NCBI GenBank assembly: GCA_029218825.1
Contig: JAQXSC010000109.1
Span: forward strand, 1-37,069
Reading direction: 5' to 3'
DNA length: 37,069 nt
Source: Oscillospiraceae bacterium
GTDB taxonomy: Bacteria; Bacillota; Clostridia; Oscillospirales; Acutalibacteraceae
A program made the translations under genes and the position numbers. The notes beneath the pieces are model-generated. The model had not been told where the DNA came from and did not search any database. It worked only from the letters and a program-made list of their open reading frames with translations. Shown one piece after another: positions 6,491 to 14,559 of this stretch; positions within the stretch are counted from its first letter, which is position 1, and each line of letters begins with the position of its first letter.

Positions 6491-8071
6491 ATGAGTACAT
6501 TAAGGGAAGAAATAGAAAAACGCAGAACTTTTGCGATTATTTCGCATCCGGACGCAGGTAAAACCACCTTGACAGAAAAACTCCTTTTATACGGCGGAGC
6601 AATAAACCTTGCAGGTTCCGTAAAGGGAAAAAGAACTGCAAAACATGCAGTTTCTGACTGGATGGAAATAGAAAAGCAGAGAGGTATATCCGTAACCTCG
6701 TCTGTATTGCAATTTAAGTATCAGGGTTATTGCATAAATATCCTTGACACTCCGGGACACCAGGATTTCTCGGAGGACACATATCGTACACTTATGGCTG
6801 CCGATGCAGCGGTAATGGTAATTGATGCCTCAAAGGGTGTTGAAAATCAAACGAAAAAACTTTTTAAGGTTTGTGTAATGCGCCATATTCCGATTATTAC
6901 CTTTATTAATAAAATGGATAGGGAAGCACAAAGTCCTTTTGATTTGTTGGAAGATATTGAGAATGTTTTGGGAATTAACACTTGTCCTATGAACTGGCCT
7001 ATCGGTTCAGGAAAGGAATTTAAAGGCGTATATGACAGAGAAACTAACTCTGTACTTGCTTTTACGGCAAATAATGGTCAGAAAGAGGTAGAGGAAGAAA
7101 TTATCCCTCTTGATGATCCAAGGCTTGATACTTTGCTTGAGGATAAGAAACAGGACTTGCTTGATGAAGTGGAATTGTTAGATGGTGCAGGTGATGAATT
7201 TAACCTTGAAAGAGTGCAAAACGGTACATTAACACCGGTATTCTTCGGTTCTGCTCTTACAAATTTCGGTGTTGAACCCTTTTTAGAGCAATTTTTGAAA
7301 CTCACTCCGCCACCAAGACCTCGTGAAACTTCAGATGGTGTAGTTGATACACAGGATGATTTTACCGCTTTTGTTTTCAAAATACAGGCAAATATGAATA
7401 AAGCCCACAGGGATAGAATTGCATTTATGCGTATCTGTTCAGGTAAATTTGAAAAAGATATGGAAGTTTACCATTTACAGGGGCAAAAGAAAATGCGTCT
7501 GTCCCAGCCTCAACAGATTATGGCGCAGGAAAGAGAAGTAATTGACGAGGCATATGCAGGTGATATTATCGGCGTATTTGACCCAGGTATTTTCTCAATC
7601 GGCGACACGATTTGTACTGCTAAACACAAAGTTAAGTACAGGGGTATTCCTACATTTGCACCTGAACATTTCTGCTTGGTAAGACAAAAGGATACTATGA
7701 AACGTAAGCAGTTTATTAAGGGTATCAGCCAGATTGCACAGGAGGGTGCTATTCAGATTTTCCAGGAACTTGACGCAGGTATGGAAGAAGTAATTGTAGG
7801 TGTTGTAGGTGTATTGCAGTTTGACGTACTGAAATATCGCCTTGAGAACGAATACAATGTTGATATTATTATGGAAAATCTTCCTTTTGAATTTATAAGG
7901 TGGATAAAAAATGATGATATTGACCCTAAAACTCTTGATTTGGCATCTGACACAAAGAGAATTCAGGACTTAAAAAACAATCATTTGCTCCTGTTTACAA
8001 GTTATTGGAGTATTGATTGGGCTTTAGACCACAATAAGGGATTGATTCTTGAAGAATTTGGCGAGAACTAA
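6491..8071 (+). CDS. prfC: Peptide chain release factor 3
   Basis: RF3, 526 residues, a translational GTPase that recycles RF1/RF2 from the ribosome after termination. The G domain has the P-loop SHPDAGKTT (18-26), the G3 motif DTPGHQDF and the G4 motif NKMD. RF3-specific blocks are present, such as DWMEIEKQRGISVTSSV in switch I, and the RF3 C-terminal domain follows. The length matches E. coli RF3. ATG 6491 is chosen because GGAGGG (6481-6486) precedes it; the open frame extends back to 6419, but that part overlaps promoter P2. The decarboxylase gene starts six bases after the stop, so the two are probably one transcript. Confidence 0.94.
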   Translation: MSTLREEIEKRRTFAIISHPDAGKTTLTEKLLLYGGAINLAGSVKGKRTAKHAVSDWMEIEKQRGISVTSSVLQFKYQGYCINILDTPGHQDFSEDTYRTLMAADAAVMVIDASKGVENQTKKLFKVCVMRHIPIITFINKMDREAQSPFDLLEDIENVLGINTCPMNWPIGSGKEFKGVYDRETNSVLAFTANNGQKEVEEEIIPLDDPRLDTLLEDKKQDLLDEVELLDGAGDEFNLERVQNGTLTPVFFGSALTNFGVEPFLEQFLKLTPPPRPRETSDGVVDTQDDFTAFVFKIQANMNKAHRDRIAFMRICSGKFEKDMEVYHLQGQKKMRLSQPQQIMAQEREVIDEAYAGDIIGVFDPGIFSIGDTICTAKHKVKYRGIPTFAPEHFCLVRQKDTMKRKQFIKGISQIAQEGAIQIFQELDAGMEEVIVGVVGVLQFDVLKYRLENEYNVDIIMENLPFEFIRWIKNDDIDPKTLDLASDTKRIQDLKNNHLLLFTSYWSIDWALDHNKGLILEEFGEN

Positions 8072-8077
8072 TTTATT

Positions 8078-9418
8078 ATGCTTTTTAAGAAATTAAAATC
8101 TAACAATAAAATACCTTTTCATATGCCGGGTCATAAACGAAATACCCATATGTTGGGAAATGAATTTCCTTATAACATTGATATTACCGAAATTGACGGG
8201 TTTGATAACCTGCATAATCCTACAGGAGTATTAAAAGAAGTTAATAAAAAACTGACGGATTTATATCATTCAAAACAGTCTTTTATGCTTGTAAACGGTT
8301 CTACCGGCGGTATTTTATCGGCAATTTCTACATTGGTTTGTGAGGGTGATAATGTATTGATTCCTCGAAACTGTCATAAATCCGTCTATAACGGCATTGA
8401 ACTTGTTAAGGGGAAAATTCATTATATAAGCCCTGCTTTTGATGAATATGGAATATTTAAAAAAATTGACCCATTAGAAGTTGAAAAAGTATTAAGAAGT
8501 AAACATTTTAAACTTTTGATACTGACTTCCCCCACATATGAAGGGGTAATTTCCGATATAAATGAAATTTCTGACATAGCACATAAGTATAATACTTTAG
8601 TGCTTGTTGACGGCGCTCACGGTGCTCATCTTTTTGATTATTATAAGGATTGTAAGGCTGATGTAGTTGTTGTCAGCCTACATAAAACTTTACCTGCTTT
8701 GACACAATGCGCCGCAATCAACGTATATAGTGATAGTGTTGATGTTCGGTTATTACAAAACAGGTTATCTGTATTTCAAACAAGCAGTCCATCATATGTG
8801 TTAATGAGTTCCATTGAAAGTTGCATAGATTTTGTAAACTACAATACTAATCTTTTTGCTGAATATCAAAACAGGTTAAATCAGTTTTATTTAAAATGCA
8901 ACTCTTTATCTAATCTTAAACTTATAAAATATGACGATTTAGGAAAAATTGTTGTATTTACAGGCAACTGTGATATTACCGGCTCAAAACTTTCCTCCAT
9001 ATTGAGAGATGAATTTAATATTGAGGTAGAAATGGCCTGTACCGATTACATAGTGGCTATGACAAGTATTTGCGATACTGATGATAATTTTAACGCTTTG
9101 GCTAATGCTTTGCTGTCCATAGATAAAAGATTGTCCTACCGAAAATTTAATAATACAAACACTTTTATTATTCCAAAAAAATATTGTGAACCTTTTGAAG
9201 TTGACGGTGATAGTGAATTAGCCGATTTTTCAAATGCAGTAAATAATATCAGTTGTGAATATGTTTTTGCATATCCTCCCGGGATACCGATTTTAGTGCC
9301 CGGTGAGGTTATCAATGAAAGCATTATTGATTTAGTTAATTATTATTTATCTAATCAGGTGGATATTTACAGCGATTACGGAAATATGCCTGATAAAATA
9401 TTCATTAAAAAGGTTTAA
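8078..9418 (+). CDS. PLP-dependent Orn/Lys/Arg decarboxylase family protein
   Basis: A 446-residue fold-type I PLP enzyme of the major Orn/Lys/Arg decarboxylase family, in the shorter form without the N-terminal wing domain (Bacillus YaaO/SpeA type). Such enzymes decarboxylate basic amino acids to agmatine, cadaverine or putrescine. The start IPFHMPGHKR is typical, NGSTGGILSAI holds the phosphate-binding region, VDGAHGAH provides the PLP-ring Asp (D178), and SLHKTLPALTQ carries the Schiff-base lysine K203. The C-terminal YPPGIPILVPGE is conserved in the family. Substrate cannot be told from sequence. ATG 8078 lies six bases after prfC and has no clear Shine-Dalgarno sequence, suggesting coupled translation. 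Confidence 0.85.
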   Translation: MLFKKLKSNNKIPFHMPGHKRNTHMLGNEFPYNIDITEIDGFDNLHNPTGVLKEVNKKLTDLYHSKQSFMLVNGSTGGILSAISTLVCEGDNVLIPRNCHKSVYNGIELVKGKIHYISPAFDEYGIFKKIDPLEVEKVLRSKHFKLLILTSPTYEGVISDINEISDIAHKYNTLVLVDGAHGAHLFDYYKDCKADVVVVSLHKTLPALTQCAAINVYSDSVDVRLLQNRLSVFQTSSPSYVLMSSIESCIDFVNYNTNLFAEYQNRLNQFYLKCNSLSNLKLIKYDDLGKIVVFTGNCDITGSKLSSILRDEFNIEVEMACTDYIVAMTSICDTDDNFNALANALLSIDKRLSYRKFNNTNTFIIPKKYCEPFEVDGDSELADFSNAVNNISCEYVFAYPPGIPILVPGEVINESIIDLVNYYLSNQVDIYSDYGNMPDKIFIKKV

Positions 9419-9433
9419 ATATTGCAACTTTCA

Positions 9434-9462
9434 TTGACATTATTAAAATGGTGTGATAAAAT
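9434..9462 (+). promoter_or_regulatory. Promoter of scfA
   Basis: -35 TTGACA (9434-9439), 17-nt spacer, -10 TAAAAT (9457-9462). The predicted start near 9469 gives a leader of about 25 nt with a strong AGGAGGTG ribosome site (9479-9486). Confidence 0.72.
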
Positions 9463-9493
9463 TTATCTATATTTAATTAGGAGGTGTTTCAAT

Positions 9494-9646
9494 ATGAAAA
9501 GAATACAGACTATTGAAACTCGTGATTTAGAGAAAAGTACAATTTCAGGCGGCTGTGGTGAGTGCCAGACTTCTTGTCAGTCTGCTTGTAAAACATCATG
9601 CGGCGTTGCTAATCAGCAGTGTGAAAAGTGCTTGGAAGAGAAGTAA
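9494..9646 (+). CDS. scfA: SCIFF ranthipeptide precursor, variant
   Basis: A 50-residue precursor of the SCIFF family ('six cysteines in forty-five residues', TIGR03973), the substrate of the radical SAM maturase next door. A leader of about 20 residues ending in Gly-Gly precedes the Cys-rich core with CGECQTSCQSACKTSC. Cysteines are at 21, 24, 28, 32, 36, 43 and 46: seven, not six. The residue after C36 is Gly37 (codon GGC), where characterised SCIFF peptides have Thr37, the acceptor of the thioether from Cys32. ATG 9494 is fixed by AGGAGGTG (9479-9486). It has its own promoter and a hairpin before scfB. The family call is certain; the product structure is open. Confidence 0.95.
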   Translation: MKRIQTIETRDLEKSTISGGCGECQTSCQSACKTSCGVANQQCEKCLEEK

Positions 9647-9661
9647 AAATTTTAGGAAATC

Positions 9662-9699
9662 AGCCGTTTTTCGCCCAGGCGTTAAACGGCTTTCCTTTT
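9662..9699 (+). terminator. Hairpin between scfA and scfB (attenuator or terminator)
   Basis: AGCCGTTT (9662-9669) pairs with AAACGGCT (9684-9691), and CGCC (9672-9675) with GGCG (9678-9681), separated by a TT/TT internal loop. TTTCCTTTT follows. It is probably a partial terminator or a 3' stabiliser that lets the peptide mRNA outnumber the maturase mRNA. Confidence 0.7.
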
Positions 9700-9713
9700 A
9701 GTTGGAGATAAAT

Positions 9714-11084
9714 ATGGTTCATCAATATAAACTTAACGGATATAATATTGTTTTAGATGTATTCTCAGGTTCGGTTCATTCCGTAGATGAAGTTGCCTAC
9801 GATATTATATCTATGTATCAGAATAAAACTAAAGACGAAATATCAAAAGAAATAACCTCAAAATATGGAGGGGTTACAAAAACTGACGTAGAGGATTGCA
9901 TCAGCGATATAGAACAGTTAATTGCTGACGGCAAATTGTTTACAGAGGATAAATACGCAAATTTAGCCTTTGATTTTAAGAAAAACAACACAGTTATTAA
10001 GGCTTTGTGTTTACATATTGCTCACACCTGTAACCTTAACTGTGAATATTGCTTTGCAAGTCAAGGCAAGTATCACGGTGAACGTTCACTTATGACTTTT
10101 GAAGTAGGCAAGAGGGCAATCGATTTTCTGATTGAAAACAGCGGAACAAGGACAAATCTTGAGGTTGACTTTTTCGGCGGTGAACCTCTAATGAATTTTG
10201 ATGTAGTTAAGAAAATTGTTGAGTACGCTCGTTCAATAGAAAAAGAAAAGGGCAAAAACTTCAGGTTTACCCTCACAACTAACGGAGTGTTGGTTGATGA
10301 CGATGTTATCGATTTTGCCAACAAAGAGTGCCATAACGTTGTGCTTAGCCTTGACGGCAGAAAAGAAATCCACGATAATTTGAGAAAAACAGTAAACGGT
10401 CAGGGTAGTTACGATATAATTGTGCCTAAATTTCAGCATTTTGTTAAGCGCAGAGGTAACAAAAACTATTATGTTCGCGGAACATTTACCCATAATAATG
10501 TTGACTTTACTAATGATATTTTCCATATGGCTGACCTTGGTTTCACTGAATTATCAATGGAGCCTGTAGTGTGCGCACCGGATGACCCATATGCATTAAC
10601 ATATGACGATTTGCCGATTATATATGAGCAATATGAAATCTTGGCAAAGGAAATGCTTAAACGTGAAAAAGAGGGTAAACCTATTACTTTCTACCACTAT
10701 ATGATTGATTTAACAGGTGGCCCTTGTATTTACAAGCGTATATCCGGTTGCGGTTCAGGCACGGAGTATATGGCTGTAACTCCTTGGGGTGAGTTGTACC
10801 CTTGCCATCAATTTGTAGGTGACAGCAAATATTCTTTGGGTAATATTTATGAGGGTGTTACCAACAAAGAATTACAGGATAATTTTAAATTATGCAACGT
10901 TTATGCGAGACCTGACTGCAAGGATTGTTGGGCAAAACTATATTGCAGCGGTGGTTGTGCTGCTAACGCTTACCACGCAACAGGTTCGATTAACGGAATT
11001 TACGAATACGGCTGTAAGTTATTCAGAAAACGTATGGAATGTGCAATTATGATGAAGGTAGCAGAAAGTACAAATAAATTTTAA
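9714..11084 (+). CDS. scfB: SCIFF radical SAM/SPASM maturase
   Basis: A 456-residue SCIFF maturase (TIGR03974) that installs thioether links on the neighbouring precursor. The N-terminal 85 residues look like a PqqD-type peptide-recognition domain (FSGSVHSVDEVAYDII). The radical SAM core has CNLNCEYC with C106, C110 and C113, followed by FFGGEPL. The C-terminal SPASM domain binds auxiliary iron-sulfur clusters with Cys residues in GPCIYKRISGCGSG, LYPCHQF and CKDCWAKLYCSGGC. ATG 9714 is preferred to TTG 9702 because GGAGAT (9703-9708) precedes it. The maturase appears complete with no missing key residue, so the unusual core of its partner is not explained by a decayed cassette. Confidence 0.95.
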   Translation: MVHQYKLNGYNIVLDVFSGSVHSVDEVAYDIISMYQNKTKDEISKEITSKYGGVTKTDVEDCISDIEQLIADGKLFTEDKYANLAFDFKKNNTVIKALCLHIAHTCNLNCEYCFASQGKYHGERSLMTFEVGKRAIDFLIENSGTRTNLEVDFFGGEPLMNFDVVKKIVEYARSIEKEKGKNFRFTLTTNGVLVDDDVIDFANKECHNVVLSLDGRKEIHDNLRKTVNGQGSYDIIVPKFQHFVKRRGNKNYYVRGTFTHNNVDFTNDIFHMADLGFTELSMEPVVCAPDDPYALTYDDLPIIYEQYEILAKEMLKREKEGKPITFYHYMIDLTGGPCIYKRISGCGSGTEYMAVTPWGELYPCHQFVGDSKYSLGNIYEGVTNKELQDNFKLCNVYARPDCKDCWAKLYCSGGCAANAYHATGSINGIYEYGCKLFRKRMECAIMMKVAESTNKF

Positions 11085-11144
11085 TTGGACTTGCAAAAAA
11101 TCTCTCCTTAAAGAATAAGTTTTATTATTTACAGGAGTGATTTT

Positions 11145-11840
11145 ATGTTTGATTTATTTAGTTTTCTGGGACAGTATATTTGCTTCTTTTTACTTCACGT
11201 TTGCGGTAACGGAAGTTTTCCTAAACCTCTGTCATCAAAAGAAGAGAAAAAGTATCTTTTGTTAGCGTCACAAGGTGATATTGAAGCGAGAAATATCCTT
11301 GTTGAACACAATTTAAGGCTTGTTGCTCATATTATCAAAAAGTACTATTCCAATCAAAACGATCAGGATGATTTAGTATCTATAGGAACGATAGGCTTGA
11401 TAAAAGCCATAAATACCTTTGATATTAACAAAAATATTAAACTGTCCAGTTATGCATCAAGGTGTATTGAAAATGAAATACTAATGTACTTTAGAAATCT
11501 AAAGAAAAGTTCACAGGATATTTCACTAAATGAAGCAATCGATACAGATAAGGACGGCAATCCATTAAGTATAATTGATGTTTTATCTGTTGATGATAAT
11601 ATTCTTGACACCTTAAATAATAAGTTGAACAAAAGCAAGTTGAACGATTACATAAATTCTGAATTAGATAAACGTGAAAGGCAGGTTATTATTTTAAGAT
11701 ACGGTCTTGATAATAATAAACCTCTGACCCAGCGAGAAGTGGCGAATATTTTAGGAGTAAGCCGTTCATATATCAGCAGAATTGAAACAAAAGCACTTAA
11801 AACATTAAGGCGCAAATATGATAAAAGCAGTAATTTATAA
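11145..11840 (+). CDS. sigK: Sporulation sigma factor SigK (pro-sigma-K)
   Basis: A 231-residue sigma-70 family factor of the sigma-K type, the late mother-cell sigma that drives coat and cortex genes. A hydrophobic N-terminus of about 20 residues (FSFLGQYICFFLLHV) is the membrane-bound pro-sequence removed on activation. It is followed by the SigK hallmark FPKPLSSKEEKKYL. Region 2 (NLRLVAHIIKKY, DLVSIGTIGLIKAI, YASRCIENEI) and region 4 (RERQVIILRYGL, TQREVANILGVSRSYISRIE) are intact. The gene is one continuous frame, with no skin-type insertion. AGGAGTG precedes ATG 11145. It is the first gene of an overlapping run ending with the dockerin-CAP gene; whether that run shares its promoter is unknown. 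Confidence 0.93.
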   Translation: MFDLFSFLGQYICFFLLHVCGNGSFPKPLSSKEEKKYLLLASQGDIEARNILVEHNLRLVAHIIKKYYSNQNDQDDLVSIGTIGLIKAINTFDINKNIKLSSYASRCIENEILMYFRNLKKSSQDISLNEAIDTDKDGNPLSIIDVLSVDDNILDTLNNKLNKSKLNDYINSELDKRERQVIILRYGLDNNKPLTQREVANILGVSRSYISRIETKALKTLRRKYDKSSNL

Positions 11841-12394
11841 TGATTAGAGAAGTTGATTATAAGGGAAATAAAATTATTTATAACCTTGAACGAAAGAAAG
11901 TTAAAAATATTAACTTGAGAATTAAATCAGATTTATCTATAAATGTGTCTGCCGGAAAAAGGGTCAGTACAAAATTCATCGATGATTTTGTAATCGGCAA
12001 GGGTGAATTTATACTAAAGGCATTGGAGAAATTTCAAAATGCTCAAAATAATATTGCAAAACCTTTGTATTCTAAAGAGGAATTTTACGAAATAATTTCA
12101 AGAATTTTTGAAGATGTTGCTGACAAATTTGCCCAAAAAGGCATATCAAAACCTGCTTTAAAGATAAGAAAGATGAGGTCAAGGTGGGGAAGTTGTAATT
12201 ACACAAATCAGATAATTACCTTAAGCACTCATCTGATTTATTGCACGGAAGAGCAGATAGAATATGTAATTATTCACGAATTTTCTCATTTAATAGTACC
12301 AAACCACAGCAAGGATTTTTATAGGGTTTTAACCGAATTTTGCCCCAATTATAAAGAAATTAAAAAAGAGTTAAGTAATATTATTATAAGATAG
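11840..12394 (+). CDS. YgjP-like zinc metallopeptidase domain protein
   Basis: A 184-residue protein of the YgjP/DUF45 (WLM-related) metallopeptidase family. The zinc site is HEFSHLIVPNHS: H146, E147 and H150, with H156 as a likely further ligand. The conserved block MRSRWGSCN (112-120) is a family hallmark. Substrates of this family are not established. There is no signal peptide, so it is cytoplasmic. The ATG overlaps the sigK stop by one base (TAATG), indicating translational coupling. The pairing with sigK may be incidental, since the family occurs widely in non-sporulating bacteria. Confidence 0.85.
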   Translation: MIREVDYKGNKIIYNLERKKVKNINLRIKSDLSINVSAGKRVSTKFIDDFVIGKGEFILKALEKFQNAQNNIAKPLYSKEEFYEIISRIFEDVADKFAQKGISKPALKIRKMRSRWGSCNYTNQIITLSTHLIYCTEEQIEYVIIHEFSHLIVPNHSKDFYRVLTEFCPNYKEIKKELSNIIIR

Positions 12395-12403
12395 GAATTA
12401 GTT

Positions 12404-13156
12404 ATGAAACTTGTATCATGGAATGTAAACGGATTCAGAGCCTGTCTGAATAAAGGATTTGAAGATATTTTCAAGGATTTTGATGCTGATATTTTTTGCA
12501 TTCAGGAAACAAAAATGCAACCTGATCAAGCAGACTTCAGTCCGGAATTGTATAATAAGTATTTTTTCAGCGCAATTAAAAAGGGTTATTCCGGTACTGC
12601 CGTTTATACTAAAGAAAAACCGCTGAATGTAACATACGGCATAGAGAATAAACATATGGACGAAGGCAGGGTAATAACCTGTGAATTTGAAAAGTTTTAT
12701 CTTTTATGCTGTTACACTCCAAATGCTCAAAATGAATTAAAGCGTATTGATTACCGTATGGAATTTGAGGACGATTTAAGGGAGTATATGGTGAAATTAA
12801 ATCAAACTAAACCGGTAATTTTATGTGGTGATTTAAATGTAGCACATAATGAAATAGACTTGAAAAATCCAAAATCTAACCGTGGTAACGCTGGTTTTTC
12901 CGATGAGGAAAGAGGTAAGTTTTCAGAACTTTTGGATGCCGGTTTTACCGATAGTTTCCGTTACCTTTATCCTGATGTTACCGGTGTGTATTCCTGGTGG
13001 TCATACAGATTTAATGCAAGAAAGAACAATGCCGGTTGGCGTATAGATTATTTTGTAGTTTCAAATGAAATCAAAGATAGAATTACAGACGCTAAAATTC
13101 ATTCCGATGTTTTAGGCTCTGACCATTGTCCTGTTTCATTGGAGATAGAAATATGA
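12404..13156 (+). CDS. exoA: Exodeoxyribonuclease III / AP endonuclease
   Basis: A 250-residue exonuclease III-type AP endonuclease for base-excision repair. The start MKLVSWNVNGFRA holds N7, the metal-binding Glu is E35 in CIQETKM, GDLNVAH holds the Asp/Asn pair, and SDHCPV carries the catalytic His near the end. WRIDYF is also conserved. The length is that of Bacillus ExoA. In Bacillus ExoA protects spore DNA during outgrowth, so its place downstream of sigK is suggestive but not proof of co-regulation. The Shine-Dalgarno sequence is weak (AGGAA). Its stop overlaps the next start in an ATGA. Confidence 0.94.
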   Translation: MKLVSWNVNGFRACLNKGFEDIFKDFDADIFCIQETKMQPDQADFSPELYNKYFFSAIKKGYSGTAVYTKEKPLNVTYGIENKHMDEGRVITCEFEKFYLLCCYTPNAQNELKRIDYRMEFEDDLREYMVKLNQTKPVILCGDLNVAHNEIDLKNPKSNRGNAGFSDEERGKFSELLDAGFTDSFRYLYPDVTGVYSWWSYRFNARKNNAGWRIDYFVVSNEIKDRITDAKIHSDVLGSDHCPVSLEIEI

Positions 13157-13599
13157 CAGTCTTTGTAGATGCTGATGCCTGTCCTGCTGTTAGGATAGTT
13201 GAAGAAGTATCAAGGTCTTTTAATATCCCTGTAGTTTTGCTATGTGATACCAATCATATTCTAAACAGTGATTACAGCGAAGTAATTGTTATCGGTGCAG
13301 GTGCCGATGCTGTTGATTTAGCATTAATCAACAGATGTAACTCAAAGGATATTGTAGTGACGCAAGATTACGGAGTAGCCGCCTTGGCTTTAGGTAAAGG
13401 CGCATATTGTATTCATCAAAGCGGTAAAATTTTTACAAATGATAATATAGACGGACTTTTGATGGATAGACATTTAGCAAAGAAATCAAGGATGAGTAAA
13501 TCTAAACATCATCTGAAAGGGCCTAAAAAGAGGACTAAAGATGATGATGTTAGATTTGAAATTGCCTTTAGGAAATTAATAAGTGAGGTATTGTTATGA
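13153..13599 (+). CDS. YaiI/YqxD family protein (DUF188)
   Basis: A 148-residue cytoplasmic protein of the YaiI/YqxD (UPF0178, DUF188) family, which has a PIN-like fold; its activity is not established. The start TVFVDADACPAVRIVEE with early Asp residues is the hallmark. QDYGVAALAL lies in the middle, and the basic block HHLKGPKKRTKDDD comes near the end. ATG 13153 is chosen for the GGAGATAG site and the ATGA overlap with exoA; an upstream extension is unlikely. The stop overlaps the start of the dockerin-CAP gene by four bases. Confidence 0.9.
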   Translation: MTVFVDADACPAVRIVEEVSRSFNIPVVLLCDTNHILNSDYSEVIVIGAGADAVDLALINRCNSKDIVVTQDYGVAALALGKGAYCIHQSGKIFTNDNIDGLLMDRHLAKKSRMSKSKHHLKGPKKRTKDDDVRFEIAFRKLISEVLL

Positions 13600-14543
13600 A
13601 AAAGTATTTATCAATTATTTTGTGTATAGTAATTTTTATTTCAATCTGCACAATTTCAGCAAATGCACAAGATATTCCGACTTATTATTACGGTGATGCT
13701 AACAAAAACGGCGTTATAGATATTTTGGATGTTTCTGTTATTCAAAAGCACATAGTTAATGTTGCAGGTTATGATTTTGATGATATTCAAATGACAGTTT
13801 CCGACGTTGACGGTAACGGAGAAGTTAATATTGATGATGTTACATTAATTCAAAAATACCTATCTTATGAGTTATTAACTTTTCCAAATGTAGATCCGAC
13901 TAATCCTACAGAAACTAATGTAACTGTATCTACCGAACCTACAGAGCCTTTCGCTACCGACAATACTGTATCAACTGAACCATCGGAAACTGTATCTACT
14001 TTACCGACAGAAACTGTTACATCTTTGCCTATTTCAACTGAAAGCACCGAATCTACCACGGAATCTGCAACTGTAAAACCTACTAAACCGCCGATTCCCA
14101 CAGAGCCGTCAGAATATATTGATATAAATACTTACGTAGGAAACAAAATAAATGCTGCAAGAAGAAATGCGGGTTTAGGTTATTATAATGTGTCTGCCGC
14201 TTTGTCAAATTGTGCATACGGACGTGCTGTTGAAATTGTAAATAATGTTTCAAATACCCGTCCGGACGGCAGAAAGTGGTACACAATTCTAACTGATTAC
14301 TATGGACTTAATCCTGACAATTATTATCTGTCGGAGCATATGGTAGTCCTTGATACAAAAAACAATAATTATACTCAAGAAGAAATTGCCGGGATATGTG
14401 TAGATGCTTTGTTGAATTCAAAAAATGATAAAGCAATATTCTTAGAAGAAAAAGAAGAAGCAAAAGATAAACTGAAAAACCTAGGCGTAGGCGTTCACAG
14501 GGAAGGTAATATATACTATCTTGTTATTCACCTTGCCGGATAA
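13596..14543 (+). CDS. Secreted dockerin-CAP protein
   Basis: A 315-residue exported protein. It has a signal peptide (residues 1-24, ending SANA), a type I dockerin (about 33-90), a Thr/Ser/Pro/Glu linker (about 100-172) and a CAP/SCP domain (about 178-315). The two dockerin repeats have calcium-loop patterns GDANKNGVIDILD and SDVDGNGEVNIDD, so it should bind a cohesin on a scaffold. The CAP domain has NKINAARRNAGL and TRPDGRKWYTIL, but the usual His before TRPDG is Asn (SNTRPDG), so any activity relying on that His is doubtful. The dockerin is N-terminal, less common than C-terminal. It overlaps the DUF188 gene by four bases. Role: a cell-surface or cellulosome/amylosome-type accessory; substrate unknown. 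Confidence 0.87.
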   Translation: MKKYLSIILCIVIFISICTISANAQDIPTYYYGDANKNGVIDILDVSVIQKHIVNVAGYDFDDIQMTVSDVDGNGEVNIDDVTLIQKYLSYELLTFPNVDPTNPTETNVTVSTEPTEPFATDNTVSTEPSETVSTLPTETVTSLPISTESTESTTESATVKPTKPPIPTEPSEYIDINTYVGNKINAARRNAGLGYYNVSAALSNCAYGRAVEIVNNVSNTRPDGRKWYTILTDYYGLNPDNYYLSEHMVVLDTKNNNYTQEEIAGICVDALLNSKNDKAIFLEEKEEAKDKLKNLGVGVHREGNIYYLVIHLAG

Positions 14544-14559
14544 GTAATGTAATAAATTT

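Noticed and set aside
11145-11840. Interruption of sigK by a skin-like element
   Set aside because: The gene is one continuous frame with all regions intact.
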